DNA from: Clostridium saccharobutylicum DSM 13864
GTDB lineage: Bacteria; Bacillota; Clostridia; Clostridiales; Clostridiaceae
Length of the DNA stretch: 64,000 nucleotides
Direction of reading: 5' to 3'
NCBI RefSeq assembly: GCF_000473995.1
Contig: NC_022571.1
Span: forward strand, 1,204,501 to 1,268,500
Shown here: one piece after another, positions 10,003-19,883 of the stretch
Position numbering within the stretch: position 1 is the stretch's first letter
Layout of the letters: each line of letters opens with the position of its first letter
Notes under the pieces: model-generated
Databases searched by the model: none
What the model saw: only the letters and a program-made list of their open reading frames with translations
What the model was told of the DNA's origin: nothing
Position numbers and translations under genes: made by a program

Positions 10003-11393
10003 TGGGAGAAAACCAAATGAAAATAGTTAGATCGAGTAATGATAAACTTAACATTAAGAAACAACTTAATAAAAATGTTGATGGAAAACAACAAGTAGCT
10101 TTTGCTACATTAGGATGTAGAGTAAATCATTATGAAACAGAAGCTATGGCAGAAAAATTCATAAGAGAAGGTTATGAAGTTACAGATTTTGATAATTATT
10201 CAGATGTTTATGTTATAAATACATGTTCAGTAACTAATATGAGTGATAAAAAATCTAGACAAATAATAAGTAGAGCAAGAAGAAAGAACCCAAACGCAAT
10301 AATTGCAGCAGTTGGTTGTTATGCACAGGTTGCATCTAAAGAAGTTTCAAAAATTGAAGGTGTGGATGTAGTACTTGGAAGCAGAAATAAAGGCGATATT
10401 GTTTATTATGTGAATAAAGCAAAAGATGAACAAAAGCAGCAAATAGTAGTTGCGGAGGTACTTAAGAATAAAGAATTTGAAGATTTAAATATAGAAGAAT
10501 ACCAAGATAAGACTAGGGCGTTTTTAAAGATACAAGATGGGTGCAATAGATTCTGTGCGTATTGTTTAATACCATATACAAGAGGAACAACTTGTTCAAA
10601 GAATCCGGAAAAAGTGCAAAATGAAATAAAAAAATTATCAGATCATGGATTTAAGGAAATAATATTATCAGGAATTCATACTGCGTCATATGGTGTTGAT
10701 TTAGATGGAAATATCACTTTAGTAACATTATTAGAAGATATTGAAAAGATTGATGGAATAGAAAGAGTGAGAATTGGATCGATTGAACCAAGTTTCTTTA
10801 CAGATGAGGTTATAGAAAAAATAAAAAATATGAAAAAACTTTGCCCACAATTTCATTTATCTCTTCAAAGTGGTTGTGATGCAACTTTAAAAAGGATGAA
10901 TAGAAGATATACAGCTAAAGAATATGAAGATGCAGTTAATAAGATAAGAAATAATTTAAAAGATGCGTCTATAACAACTGATGTGATTGTAGGATTTCCA
11001 GGAGAAACTGAAGATGAATTTAATGAAACATATGAATATTTAAAGAGAATCAAATTAACTAAAACTCATATATTTAAATTCAGTCCTAGAAAGGGAACTA
11101 AGGCCTCAGATATGCCAGATCAAGTAGATGGTACTGTTAAAGAAAAAAGGAGTAAGGACTTGATTGAATTAAATGCAAAGAATGAATCTGAGTTTAGTAA
11201 ATCTTTAGTAGGAAGAGAAATGGATGTTTTAGTAGAACAAGAAGTTCCTACAAAGAAAGATATATTTGAAGGATATACAAGAAACTATGTAAAGGTTGAA
11301 ATAGTTAATGGTAATGAGGATATGATAGGTAAAATAGTTAATTGTAAAATAGAAGAGGCAAATGGAGATTACCTTACTGGAAAATTAATATAG
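10002..11393 (+). CDS. mtaB: tRNA t6A37 methylthiotransferase MtaB
   Basis: Radical-SAM enzyme that converts t6A to ms2t6A at position 37 of tRNA. The three N-terminal cysteines of the auxiliary cluster occur in LGCRVNHYE, INTCSVTN and AVGCYAQ. The radical-SAM motif is CNRFCAYCLIPY. GCRVN rather than GCQMN separates MtaB from MiaB. A TRAM-like domain ends the protein. Two starts are possible: ATG 10002 overlapping the rsmE stop (AGGAGG 11 bases upstream) or ATG 10017 with GGGAGAA before it. Confidence 0.94.
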   Translation: MGENQMKIVRSSNDKLNIKKQLNKNVDGKQQVAFATLGCRVNHYETEAMAEKFIREGYEVTDFDNYSDVYVINTCSVTNMSDKKSRQIISRARRKNPNAIIAAVGCYAQVASKEVSKIEGVDVVLGSRNKGDIVYYVNKAKDEQKQQIVVAEVLKNKEFEDLNIEEYQDKTRAFLKIQDGCNRFCAYCLIPYTRGTTCSKNPEKVQNEIKKLSDHGFKEIILSGIHTASYGVDLDGNITLVTLLEDIEKIDGIERVRIGSIEPSFFTDEVIEKIKNMKKLCPQFHLSLQSGCDATLKRMNRRYTAKEYEDAVNKIRNNLKDASITTDVIVGFPGETEDEFNETYEYLKRIKLTKTHIFKFSPRKGTKASDMPDQVDGTVKEKRSKDLIELNAKNESEFSKSLVGREMDVLVEQEVPTKKDIFEGYTRNYVKVEIVNGNEDMIGKIVNCKIEEANGDYLTGKLI

Positions 11394-11460
11394 CATTTTG
11401 TATAATTACAATCATAGACAACTAAATTTACGTTCGGGGAAACCAATATATGAAAAAGGA

Positions 11461-11519
11461 AGTTAACTTATATACATAAGTTAACTAAGGTGGAATAACC
11501 AAATGTAAAATTTGGATTC
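11461..11519 (+). other. Two tandem hairpins ahead of the HIT gene
   Basis: A perfect 11-bp stem AGTTAACTTAT/ATAAGTTAACT with a four-base loop is followed by a second hairpin, GAAT-CCAAAT/ATTTGG-ATTC. Both lie in the leader between mtaB and the HIT gene. They lack a following T-run, so they are not ordinary terminators. They may be an mRNA processing or stability structure. The function is unknown. Confidence 0.4.
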
Positions 11520-11546
11520 TCACTTATCATTTAAGGAGGTGAAATT

Positions 11547-11891
11547 ATGGAAGGGTGTATATTTTGCAAAATAGTAAATGGAGAAATTCCAAGCAATAAA
11601 TTATATGAAGATGATAAAGTATATGCGTTTTATGATATAAATCCAGAAGCGCCTACACATTTTTTAGTGATACCTAAGGATCATATTGAAAGTGCAAATG
11701 CTTTGAATGAAAAAAATGTAGATATTATTTCACATATATTTATGGTTATTAATAAATTAGTAGTAGATCTTGGAATATCAGATAAAGGCTATAGAATTGT
11801 AAATAATTGTGGTGAAGATGGCGGTCAAACCGTAAATCATCTCCATTTTCACGTACTTGGAGGCAGAAGTTTACAATGGCCACCAGGTTAA
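11547..11891 (+). CDS. HIT family nucleotide-binding protein
   Basis: A 114-aa protein of the HINT branch of the histidine triad family, which hydrolyses adenosine phosphoramidates and similar nucleotides. The triad VNHLHFHVLGG is near the C-terminus and CIFCKIVNGEIPS near the N-terminus. AAGGAGGTG precedes the ATG. It lies between mtaB and rpsU, as in several Firmicutes. The physiological substrate cannot be told from sequence. Confidence 0.93.
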   Translation: MEGCIFCKIVNGEIPSNKLYEDDKVYAFYDINPEAPTHFLVIPKDHIESANALNEKNVDIISHIFMVINKLVVDLGISDKGYRIVNNCGEDGGQTVNHLHFHVLGGRSLQWPPG

Positions 11892-11942
11892 AAAAAATGT
11901 TGAAAATAAGTTAGAAATCGATATAGATTTTTGCTTAATTTC

Positions 11943-11972
11943 TTGACAGTGATTGTTTAAATGCTGTATAAT
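11943..11972 (+). promoter_or_regulatory. Sigma-A type promoter for rpsU
   Basis: TTGACA (11943-11948) and TATAAT (11967-11972) are both perfect consensus boxes with an 18-base spacer. They sit 63 bases before the rpsU start. This is the clearest vegetative promoter in the window. Confidence 0.88.
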
Positions 11973-12034
11973 ACAATATGTGTTATTAAGCCCATAGCTG
12001 AGTTAATTTAAGCTAGCGGAGGGAGGGATATTAA

Positions 12035-12211
12035 ATGTCAGAAATTAAAGTTGGAGAAAACGAAACACTTGAAAGTGCGTTAAGAAGATTTAAGAGAAAA
12101 TGTGCTAGAGCTGGGGTTATTTCAGAAGTTAGAAAAAGAGAACATTATGAAAAACCAAGCGTTAAGAGAAAGAAAAAATCAGAAGCTGCTAGAAAGAGAA
12201 AATTCAAATAG
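12035..12211 (+). CDS. rpsU: 30S ribosomal protein S21
   Basis: A 58-aa highly basic protein starting [19 protein letters not shown] and ending in a Lys/Arg-rich tail ([15 protein letters not shown]). Length and composition are those of S21 of the small ribosomal subunit. GGAGGGAGGG lies upstream of the ATG at 12035 and a strong promoter lies further upstream. It is followed by yqeY, the usual order in Firmicutes. Confidence 0.97.
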   Translation: MSEIKVGENETLESALRRFKRKCARAGVISEVRKREHYEKPSVKRKKKSEAARKRKFK

Positions 12212-12241
12212 TGATGATTTCTTTTGAAAGAAGGTACAAAA

Positions 12242-12694
12242 ATGTCATTAATTAAAGATAGATTACAAGAAGATTGGAAAGCTGCTTTAAAGACAAAAGA
12301 TAAATTCACGGCTAACGTAATTAGTACTGCTAAATCAGCTATATTATTAGTTGAAAAAACTGATAATAGAAAGCTAGAAGATGAAGAAGTTATTACTATA
12401 TTAGCTAAAGAAGTCAAGCAAAGACGTGAGTCTATGGTTGAATTTGAAAAAGGAAATAGACAAGATTTAGTAGATCAGTGCAAAGCTGAAATTGAAATTT
12501 TGTTAAAATACCTTCCTCAGCAGTTAGGTGAAGAAGAAATAAAACAAATAGTAAAAGAATCAGCTGAAGAAGTGGGTGCAAATAGCATTAAAGACATGGG
12601 AAAAGTTATGTCAGTTGTAAGACCTAAAATAGTAGGTAGAGCTGATGGAAAACTTGTAAGTCAAATTATTAAAGAATATTTAAATAATAAATAA
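12242..12694 (+). CDS. yqeY: GatB/YqeY domain protein
   Basis: A 150-aa stand-alone YqeY protein related to the tail domain of the GatB amidotransferase subunit, which binds tRNA in that enzyme. The motif SLIKDRLQEDWKAALK opens the protein and the C-terminus has KDMGKVMSVVRPKIVGRADG followed by a short tail. An upstream TTG at 12224 is in frame, but AGAAGG at 12229 supports the ATG at 12242. Its own function is not firmly known; it is cotranscribed with rpsU. Confidence 0.93.
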   Translation: MSLIKDRLQEDWKAALKTKDKFTANVISTAKSAILLVEKTDNRKLEDEEVITILAKEVKQRRESMVEFEKGNRQDLVDQCKAEIEILLKYLPQQLGEEEIKQIVKESAEEVGANSIKDMGKVMSVVRPKIVGRADGKLVSQIIKEYLNNK

Positions 12695-12736
12695 TAAAAG
12701 AACTCAAGACTTTCTTGAGTTCTTTTATTATTTACG
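12690..12736 (+). terminator. Strong terminator after yqeY
   Basis: A perfect 20-bp stem: AATAATAAAAGAACTCAAGA (12690-12709) pairs with 12713-12732 around a three-base loop, with T-rich sequence at the end of the stem. It overlaps the yqeY stop codon. Confidence 0.93.
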
Positions 12737-12909
12737 AATAATGAAAAGATAAAACTATATAGGAATGGACAATTGTTATTTTGTTATTTGTTCTCATACA
12801 TTTTAAAGATATTACAAAGATAAAATGTGAAAAATTATTCTGTTAAGGTGCTTTTTTCTACTCTAATATCATAAATTACAATGAAGAAGTTTATGTAGGA
12901 GGGAAAGGC

Positions 12910-13188
12910 ATGGAAGAAAAAATTCAAAAGGGAAAAGAGAAAATACTTGATAAATTAGATTTTCCAACAGATATTGCGTTAGATTTACCTAAGATAATAG
13001 TAGTTGGAAATAGAGAAATAACTATTGAAAATCATAAAGGAATAAAAGTATTTGATACTAATATGGTTAAAATAAATTCCAGAATCGGTTCTATTATAAT
13101 AAGGGGTAAAGATTTTGAAATAACCTTTATAGGAGAAACAAGTATTACGATAAATGGAATTTTTAATGGTATTTCATATGAGGGGTAA
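12910..13188 (+). CDS. yqfC: Sporulation protein YqfC
   Basis: A 92-aa YabP/YqfC-family protein. Members are made in the mother cell under sigma-E and are needed for normal sporulation; their molecular role is unknown. The sequence has the family pattern of short beta strands (IIVVGNREITIENHKGIK, then GSIIIRGKDFEITFIGE). GTAGGAGGGAAAGG precedes the ATG. It is followed after five bases by yqfD, the conserved pair. Confidence 0.93.
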   Translation: MEEKIQKGKEKILDKLDFPTDIALDLPKIIVVGNREITIENHKGIKVFDTNMVKINSRIGSIIIRGKDFEITFIGETSITINGIFNGISYEG

Positions 13189-13193
13189 TAATA

Positions 13194-14324
13194 ATGTTTT
13201 TTAATAGAATTAAATCAGGACAAATAACAATTGAAGTCAGTGCTTTGATGCCAGAAAAAATATTAAATGTGCTTTGGAACAATGGAATTTATACATGCAA
13301 AGTAGTTAAAATTAATTTAACAACTATTAGATTTAATATTGCTTTTGAAGATTACAATGAAACAGAGATGTTAATTAAAAAGCAAAAGCTAAAAATGAAA
13401 GTAATCGGAAAAAGTGGTATGATAGTTTTATTATTAAATTTGAAAAGAAGAATGTCTTTAGTTATTGGAGCAGGAGTATTTTTTTTAGTAATATACTGCC
13501 TATCTAATTATATATGGGCTATAGACATACAAACTAAAAATAATTTGTCACCATTTGAGGTTAGACAGCAGCTTACAGCAGTTGGAATCAAACCAGGACT
13601 TAAGAAATCACAGATAAATGTATATGATATAGAAAGAAAATTAGAAGATTTAAATGATCAAATAATGTGGATTAGAGTAAGAATACAAGGTTCAACATTG
13701 AAATTGGTAATAGAAGAAAAAGTAAATCCACCATCTACAGAAAAAACATTACCTAATTCAGTAGTAGCTAAAATGGATGGAGAAATAAAAAGAGTATATA
13801 CTACTTCTGGCAATGCAGCTGTAGTTCCTGGAGATATAGTAAAGACTGGTGATGTTTTAATTTTGCCAGTTCAAGGTAGGGAAGGATTTGAAAAAGAAGT
13901 AAAGCCAAGTGGAACGGTTATTGCTAACACTTTTTATGAAAAATTTATGGAGATTCAGATAAGTGGAGATAAGCTTGAAAGAACTGGTAAAAAAGATGGT
14001 GATATTTATTTAAATATTTTTGGAAAAAAAATTTACTTGAAAAAAGCTATAAATCGTTTTGAATCTTATGATAAAATAGAAGAAAAGAATGGAATTTTTA
14101 ATAAAGTAATTTACTTTGAAAAAAAAGGAAAGCCTGTTAATGTAGATAAAGAAAGTGCAATAAAAGAAGCTTCAGATAAATTAAAGGAATCATTAGGGAA
14201 AACATTAAGTAATAATGCTAAAATTATAGATAATAAAGCTACAGTAGAGGATATTGGAGAAGGAAAGATATTAGTTCGAGTTATATTTACTGTAGAACAA
14301 GATATTGCAAATAATATATCGTAA
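13194..14324 (+). CDS. yqfD: Sporulation protein YqfD
   Basis: A 376-aa membrane-anchored sporulation protein. A cytoplasmic N-terminal part of about 75 residues is followed by one strong membrane segment (MSLVIGAGVFFLVIYCLSNY, about residues 85-105) and a large outer domain with a FtsQ/POTRA-like beginning and the family motif WIRVRIQGSTLKL. It pairs with yqfC. phoH, often the next gene in Bacillus, is absent; pgpH follows after 32 bases. Confidence 0.93.
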   Translation: MFFNRIKSGQITIEVSALMPEKILNVLWNNGIYTCKVVKINLTTIRFNIAFEDYNETEMLIKKQKLKMKVIGKSGMIVLLLNLKRRMSLVIGAGVFFLVIYCLSNYIWAIDIQTKNNLSPFEVRQQLTAVGIKPGLKKSQINVYDIERKLEDLNDQIMWIRVRIQGSTLKLVIEEKVNPPSTEKTLPNSVVAKMDGEIKRVYTTSGNAAVVPGDIVKTGDVLILPVQGREGFEKEVKPSGTVIANTFYEKFMEIQISGDKLERTGKKDGDIYLNIFGKKIYLKKAINRFESYDKIEEKNGIFNKVIYFEKKGKPVNVDKESAIKEASDKLKESLGKTLSNNAKIIDNKATVEDIGEGKILVRVIFTVEQDIANNIS

Positions 14325-14356
14325 TTACTTTATTATGGGATGAAAAGGTGAATAAC

Positions 14357-16477
14357 ATGAAGGTTAAAGAAAATAAGAATAAATGGGAAAATAACAAAGT
14401 TCAAAGAATTATATTGTTCATAGTAGTGTATTGTATTGGGTATATACTGATTGCAACAGCAATAGCTCCGAAGCAATATAATCTAAAAGAAGGAGAAATA
14501 CCAAGAACTGATATAAAGGCACCAAGAGATACTGTAGATGAAAAAGCTACTAAAGAAAAGGAAAATCAAGCTATAGATAAGGTTGGACAGCAATATACAT
14601 TGAGAACTGAGGTTAAGAAACAAGCAGAAGATAATATTCAAGCTTTGTTTAATAAACTAGAAGACATTAACGCTAGTGGGAATTCCACATCAACAACAAC
14701 TGAAGCTAAAGAAAATGAAAAAATAACACAATTAGAGAAATTAACAGAAGTTCAACTAAGTGAAAGTGATTGTAAAGTGTTGGTTAATATTCCTAAAGAT
14801 AATTTGGCTGATTTAGAAGTGAAAATATTAAAGGTAATTGACAAAGCATATGAAAATAGAATAGATGAGAATGATGATGTCGCACTTAAAAATGCAAAAT
14901 ATCTTGCAGTTACGCAGATAGATTCTTTAAATTTATCAGCAGATGTGTCAAATACATTGAAAGCAATTGTTCAGACTCAAATAATGCCTAATGTATTTTA
15001 TGATAAAGAAAAGACTGAAGAAAAAATAAAAGAAGCTCAAAAAGGTGTGTCTAAGGTAATAATAAAACAAAATCAAATTATAGTAAAAGAAGGGGAACCT
15101 GTAACACAGGATCAACTGGATATTTTATCAGATTTAGGAATGCTGAATAATGAGAATGCAGCAGTAAATTTATATGTCTATTTAGTTATTGCAATGTTTT
15201 TAGCAATAATACTGTTCCTTCAATATAATTATCTTAGATTAAATTATAAAGAAATATTTCAAAGTACTAAAAAGTTAATATTGATAAGTGTAATTAACAT
15301 AGTATCATTAATACTTGGAAGAGCAATAGGAATGATTTCGCCATTTTTGATCCCTTTTGCTTGTGCACCTATGTTGCTTACACTTTTACTCAACTATAAG
15401 ATATCACTTATGTTAAGCACATTAAATGTAATAATTATATGTGCGTTAAATGGATTTGATATTCAGATAATGACAATAGGTTTAGTGAATTCACTTTTAG
15501 GAGCTACTCTTTTAAAAAAGATGCAGCAAAGAAATGAATTATTATATTCAACATTATATATTGCGGTAGTTAGTGCAATACTTACTTTATCTACTGGAAT
15601 TTTGGTGTCTAGTAATGTTGGAGATGTAATGCTGAAATCTGGAATTACAGTTATAGGCGGTCTTCTATCTGGTATATTTGCTCTAGGGATATTGCCATTT
15701 TTAGAAGGAACCTTCAATGAAGTTACAACACTAAAATTACTAGAATTATCTAATCCTAATAATCCACTTTTAAAGAAATTGTTAATGCAGGCGCCAGGAA
15801 CATATCATCATAGTATGCTTGTTGCAAATCTTGCAGAAATGGCAGCAGAACATGTAGGGGCTAATCCTGTAATTGCAAGAATAGGTTCTTATTATCATGA
15901 TATAGGAAAAACCGAAAGACCATATTATTTTGGTGAGAATCAAATTGGTGGAGATAATCCTCATAATAATATAACACCTAACTTAAGTACTATGATAATA
16001 ATAGCTCATGTTAAAGATGGGATTGAACTTGCTAAAAAGCACAATTTACCAAAGGTGATTCAGGATATTATAGCAGAACATCATGGTACTACATTGGTTA
16101 AATATTTTTATTATACAATGAAAAATAATTCACAAAATCCAGAAGAAATAAAACAGGAAGATTATAAATACACAGGTCCTATTCCAAGTTCGAGAGAATC
16201 TGGAGTGGTAATGCTAGCCGATAGTGTTGAAGCAGCTGTTAGATCGATTAAGGAACCTAATAAAGATAAGATTACTGAAATGGTTAATAATATAATAAGC
16301 GATAAGTTATCTTCAGGACAACTAAATAACTGTGATTTGACATTAAAGGATATAGAAAAAATAAAAGCATGTTTTTTAACAACTTTAAATAGTATATACC
16401 ATCATAGAATAGAATATCCAAAAGAAAAAATTAAAGAGTTAAATGACAAAGAAAATCAAATTAAAACTAAGGAGTAA
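14357..16477 (+). CDS. pgpH: Seven-TM HD-domain c-di-AMP phosphodiesterase PgpH
   Basis: A 706-aa membrane protein of the 7TM-HD family; PgpH of Listeria hydrolyses c-di-AMP. One N-terminal membrane helix is followed by an extracellular 7TMR-HDED domain (about 50-260), several membrane helices (about 270-465) and a cytoplasmic HD domain. The metal-binding signature is seen as [13 protein letters not shown] and [12 protein letters not shown], with IAEHHGTT further on. AAAAGGTG supports ATG 14357 rather than the upstream GTG 14348. The stop is closely followed by ybeY. Confidence 0.92.
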   Translation: MKVKENKNKWENNKVQRIILFIVVYCIGYILIATAIAPKQYNLKEGEIPRTDIKAPRDTVDEKATKEKENQAIDKVGQQYTLRTEVKKQAEDNIQALFNKLEDINASGNSTSTTTEAKENEKITQLEKLTEVQLSESDCKVLVNIPKDNLADLEVKILKVIDKAYENRIDENDDVALKNAKYLAVTQIDSLNLSADVSNTLKAIVQTQIMPNVFYDKEKTEEKIKEAQKGVSKVIIKQNQIIVKEGEPVTQDQLDILSDLGMLNNENAAVNLYVYLVIAMFLAIILFLQYNYLRLNYKEIFQSTKKLILISVINIVSLILGRAIGMISPFLIPFACAPMLLTLLLNYKISLMLSTLNVIIICALNGFDIQIMTIGLVNSLLGATLLKKMQQRNELLYSTLYIAVVSAILTLSTGILVSSNVGDVMLKSGITVIGGLLSGIFALGILPFLEGTFNEVTTLKLLELSNPNNPLLKKLLMQAPGTYHHSMLVANLAEMAAEHVGANPVIARIGSYYHDIGKTERPYYFGENQIGGDNPHNNITPNLSTMIIIAHVKDGIELAKKHNLPKVIQDIIAEHHGTTLVKYFYYTMKNNSQNPEEIKQEDYKYTGPIPSSRESGVVMLADSVEAAVRSIKEPNKDKITEMVNNIISDKLSSGQLNNCDLTLKDIEKIKACFLTTLNSIYHHRIEYPKEKIKELNDKENQIKTKE

Positions 16478-16484
16478 TTTAGCA

Positions 16485-16985
16485 ATGATTTATGTAGATA
16501 ACAGACAAGAAAAAATAGAAGTAAGCGAGATATTAATAGAAAATTTGAAAAAAGTAATACAATTCACATTAATGGAAGAAGAAGTTGATGTAGAATGTGA
16601 AGTTTCGTTATTATTTGTAGATAATGAAGAAATCAGAGAAATTAATAATGAGACTAGAAGTATAGATAGAGAAACAGATGTATTATCTTTTCCTATGCTA
16701 GAATATCAGGATAAAAAAGTATTCAAACAATTGTATAAGAATTATGAATTTTCACAAAGTGATTTTGATGGAAATGAATTAGTACTAGGTGATATAGTGC
16801 TTAGTTTAGAAAAAGCATTAGAACAAAGTAAAGAATTTAATCATTCATACGAAAGAGAAGCATCATATTTAGTTGTACATTCAGTGTTGCATCTTTTAGG
16901 ATATGATCATATTGAGGAGGAAGATAAAGTAATTATGAGAAGTAGAGAGGAAGAAATACTAAACAAACTTAACATAACTAGATAG
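16485..16985 (+). CDS. ybeY: Endoribonuclease YbeY (rRNA maturation)
   Basis: Zinc-dependent endoribonuclease for 16S rRNA 3' maturation and ribosome quality control. The metal motif [11 protein letters not shown] sits near the C-terminus and LSFPMLEY and [10 protein letters not shown] are also family features. The open frame extends back into pgpH, but AAGGAG at 16469 and the N-terminus MIYVDNRQ support the ATG at 16485 (166 aa). It belongs to the pgpH-ybeY-dgkA-era-recO cluster of Firmicutes. Confidence 0.95.
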   Translation: MIYVDNRQEKIEVSEILIENLKKVIQFTLMEEEVDVECEVSLLFVDNEEIREINNETRSIDRETDVLSFPMLEYQDKKVFKQLYKNYEFSQSDFDGNELVLGDIVLSLEKALEQSKEFNHSYEREASYLVVHSVLHLLGYDHIEEEDKVIMRSREEEILNKLNITR

Positions 16986-17209
16986 AAAATTACTTCTTAA
17001 ATTTCACTTTTACTTCTTTAGATATATTAAAAAGTAATAAATTTAAATATCAGTATGTTTCATGTTATGCTTTCGTGTCATATTTGAAGAAATAGTCAAT
17101 CATGAAAAAATATATTGTGATATTTACCAGTAAATATATTTTATATTATGAACAAATGATTTTTTATATATCTACCGTATATCAAATATAAAATAAGTAG
17201 GTGAAGGTA

Positions 17210-17911
17210 ATGAAGATAAATAAAACTTTAGATAGCTTTAACAATGCAATAAATGGTATTATAAATACAGTTAGAACAGAGAAGAATATGAAGATACATC
17301 TTATAATTTCTCTTGGTGTCCTAGTTTCATGTTTTTTATTTGATATAACTAGATATGAATTTCTTGTTTTAGCAGTTACGATATCTATGGTTATAGCAGC
17401 TGAATTAGTGAATACTGCTATAGAGGCAGCAATAGACATGACTACTAATTATTATCATCCATTAGCAAAGATTGCAAAAAATGCAGCGGCAGGAGCTGTT
17501 CTTATTACAGCAATAAATGCACTGATAGTTGGATATGTAATATTTTGGGATAAGCTAGCTAATTTATCATATGTATTAATTACTAAAGTTAAAAATTCAG
17601 AGCCATACACAATACTTATTGTATTAGCTATAGTATGCATTGCTACAATAATAGCTAAAGCTATATTTGGAGAAGGAACACCTTTAAAAGGTGGAATGCC
17701 TAGTGGTCATAGTGCTTTAGGATTTTCAATTGCAACAGCAATATCTTTAATAACAGAAGAACCTATTTGTATATTACTTAGCTTTTTACTAGCATTCATA
17801 ACAGCACAAAGCAGGGTTGATTCTGAAGTTCATAGTATCATAGAGGTTGTAGTTGGAGCATCATTTGGAATATTATTAACTTTATTAATATTTACTGTGT
17901 TTAGGCTTTGA
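17210..17911 (+). CDS. DgkA-type lipid kinase fused to PAP2 phosphatase
   Basis: A 233-aa membrane protein with two parts. Residues 1-115 are a diacylglycerol/undecaprenol kinase of the DgkA family (NMKIHLIISLGV, AAELVNTAIEAAID, AKIAKNAAAGAVL). Residues about 130-233 are a PAP2-type phosphatase with GGMPSGHSALGFS and SRVDSEVHSIIEVVVG, carrying the expected histidines. In Bacillus the DgkA homologue phosphorylates undecaprenol; here kinase and phosphatase share one chain, so the protein might control both sides of the undecaprenol/undecaprenyl-phosphate pool (inference). TAGGTGAAGG favours ATG 17210 over GTG 17201. Confidence 0.88.
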   Translation: MKINKTLDSFNNAINGIINTVRTEKNMKIHLIISLGVLVSCFLFDITRYEFLVLAVTISMVIAAELVNTAIEAAIDMTTNYYHPLAKIAKNAAAGAVLITAINALIVGYVIFWDKLANLSYVLITKVKNSEPYTILIVLAIVCIATIIAKAIFGEGTPLKGGMPSGHSALGFSIATAISLITEEPICILLSFLLAFITAQSRVDSEVHSIIEVVVGASFGILLTLLIFTVFRL

Positions 17912-18021
17912 TTTAATAATGTGCTATTGAAAAATAAGTTATTATCTTAATTTATATTAAAATGAACTTATTGGACATTTTAGAAAAATGCTATGGCGAG
18001 TTATTCATTATTTGCTATACA

Positions 18022-18051
18022 TTGTCAATTGGTATATAAATAGAGTATACT
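18022..18051 (+). promoter_or_regulatory. Candidate sigma-A promoter for era
   Basis: TTGTCA (18022-18027) and TATACT (18046-18051) with an 18-base spacer, 92 bases before the era start. Each box differs from consensus at one position. Confidence 0.55.
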
Positions 18052-18142
18052 AATTATAAAACTACGCAAGATATAATTAACTAAAACTTTAGAAAAGAAA
18101 GCTTAATGAGATTTATAAGATTAAGCTAATTAAGGAGGAAAA

Positions 18143-19033
18143 ATGTTTAAATCGGGATTTGTTACAATTGTTGGGAGACCTAATGTAGGAAAATCAACTT
18201 TATTAAATTATATTATGGGAGAAAAGCTATCAATAGTTTCCAATAAACCGCAAACAACAAGAAATAATATTCAAACAATATTAACAGGGGATGATTATCA
18301 AATTGTATTTGTTGATACTCCAGGTATACATAAGCCTAAACATAAATTAGGTGAATATATGGTGAACTCTGCAAAGGAATCAACTAAAGATGTTGATCTA
18401 GTATTGTTTCTAACAAATCCAGATGAGGAGATTGGAAGAGGAGATAAATTTATATTAGAAACATTAAAAGGTAAAAAGTGTCCAATATTTCTTGTGTTAA
18501 ATAAAGTGGATGAAAGTACACAAGATAGAGTTGCAAAGAGTTTGGAAATGTATTCTAAGGAATTTGATTTTAATGAGATAATTCCGATATCTGCAATTAA
18601 AGGGAAAAACGTAGATGCTTTAGTAGAACTTATGAAAAAAGCCATGCCAGAAGGACCGAAATATTATCCAGATGATATGATAACTGATGTACAAGAAAAG
18701 TTTGTTGTATCAGAAATAATAAGAGAAAAAGCTTTGAGAACATTAAGAGATGAGGTTCCTCATGGTATAGCCGTTGATATAATTCAAATGAAGCAAAATG
18801 ATATTGGAACATATCACATAGAAGTAGATTTAATATGTGAAAAGGATTCTCATAAAGGAATAATAATAGGGAAAAATGGTCAAACACTTAAAAGAATTGG
18901 AGAAAATTCAAGATATGAATTGGAAAGATTTTTGAGAGCTAAAGTTAACTTAAAAATATGGGTTAAAGTTAGAAAAGAATGGAGAGATAATCAACTTTTA
19001 TTAAAAGAATTAGGTTATAAGAAAAATAAGTAA
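18143..19033 (+). CDS. era: GTPase Era
   Basis: Essential GTPase that binds the 3' end of 16S rRNA during 30S assembly. GTP motifs are GRPNVGKST (about residues 10-18), [11 protein letters not shown] and LNKVDE. The C-terminal KH domain is visible as [15 protein letters not shown]. The length of 296 aa is normal and AAGGAGG precedes the ATG. It precedes recO; the cdd gene often found upstream in Bacillus is absent here. Confidence 0.97.
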   Translation: MFKSGFVTIVGRPNVGKSTLLNYIMGEKLSIVSNKPQTTRNNIQTILTGDDYQIVFVDTPGIHKPKHKLGEYMVNSAKESTKDVDLVLFLTNPDEEIGRGDKFILETLKGKKCPIFLVLNKVDESTQDRVAKSLEMYSKEFDFNEIIPISAIKGKNVDALVELMKKAMPEGPKYYPDDMITDVQEKFVVSEIIREKALRTLRDEVPHGIAVDIIQMKQNDIGTYHIEVDLICEKDSHKGIIIGKNGQTLKRIGENSRYELERFLRAKVNLKIWVKVRKEWRDNQLLLKELGYKKNK

Positions 19034-19127
19034 AATTAATGAATGATAAAGGATGACAGGATAAATTTAAAAAGCAATTTTATCTTCAATTAATGATTCA
19101 TCATTAATTCTTAATTCTTTATAGGAG

Positions 19128-19877
19128 ATGATTGATCTGTCAGTTTTTGAAACTAAAGCTGTAATTATAAAAACGCAGGATTTTAAAGAAAATGATAAAC
19201 TGGTTTGGTTCTATACTGAAAAATTAGGAAAAATCACTGCAGTAGTTAGAGGTGCTAAAAGAAGTAAAAGTAAATTTTTGGCTCTTACATTGCCACTATG
19301 TTATGGAGAATATATGGTATATAAAGGCAAGAATTTGTATACACTTCAAGAAGGAAAAATTTTAAATTCATTTCAAGGGCTTTTAGATAATTTGAATAAA
19401 CTTACATATTCATCATATTTGTGTGAGTTAATAGATATAGCTTGTACTGAAAATGAAATTAGTAATGAACTTTTTAGAAATTTGGTTACAACACTATATC
19501 TATTAAGTACAGATGCATTAGATTATGAATTGTTAATAAGGTCGTTTGAATTAAAATTGTTGAGAAGTACAGGTTATAATTTAACATTAGATAATTGTAG
19601 TATTTGCAGAAAAAAGATATCAGCTGCAAATTATATAAGTTTATCTTACTATGGTGGGGTGTGTGATGAATGTCCTAAGGAGCATGGGCTATACATATCT
19701 AAAGGCGCATATAATGCTTTGAGATTTTTAATGAATATTAGTGTAGATAAATTATATAGATTAAATTTAAGTACTGAGGTAAAAGCTGAAATAGAGAAAG
19801 TTACAACTTTTCTAATATCAAATAATTATGCTAAAAAACCAAAGAGTTTAGAAATGTTAAAATTCATTAAGGAGTGA
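19128..19877 (+). CDS. recO: DNA repair protein RecO
   Basis: RecO helps RecR load RecA on gapped DNA. The N-terminal OB fold is TKAVIIKTQDFKENDKLVWF; a four-cysteine zinc site is present as CSICRKK and CDECPKE. The start is uncertain. ATG 19128 directly abuts TAGGAG (no spacer), whereas the in-frame CTG at 19137, which begins SVFETKAVII after the initiator like other RecO proteins, lies six to nine bases after that site. No other good start exists. Confidence 0.92.
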   Translation: MIDLSVFETKAVIIKTQDFKENDKLVWFYTEKLGKITAVVRGAKRSKSKFLALTLPLCYGEYMVYKGKNLYTLQEGKILNSFQGLLDNLNKLTYSSYLCELIDIACTENEISNELFRNLVTTLYLLSTDALDYELLIRSFELKLLRSTGYNLTLDNCSICRKKISAANYISLSYYGGVCDECPKEHGLYISKGAYNALRFLMNISVDKLYRLNLSTEVKAEIEKVTTFLISNNYAKKPKSLEMLKFIKE

Positions 19878-19883
19878 TTGTTT

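Noticed and set aside
11487..11519. Possible T-box (GGTGGAATAACC) ahead of the HIT gene
   Set aside because: The leader is too short for a T-box stem I, no terminator T-run follows, and the gene is not an amino acid gene.
18298..18887. Two minus-strand open frames inside era
   Set aside because: They are shadows of the Era coding sequence, which has all GTPase and KH motifs.
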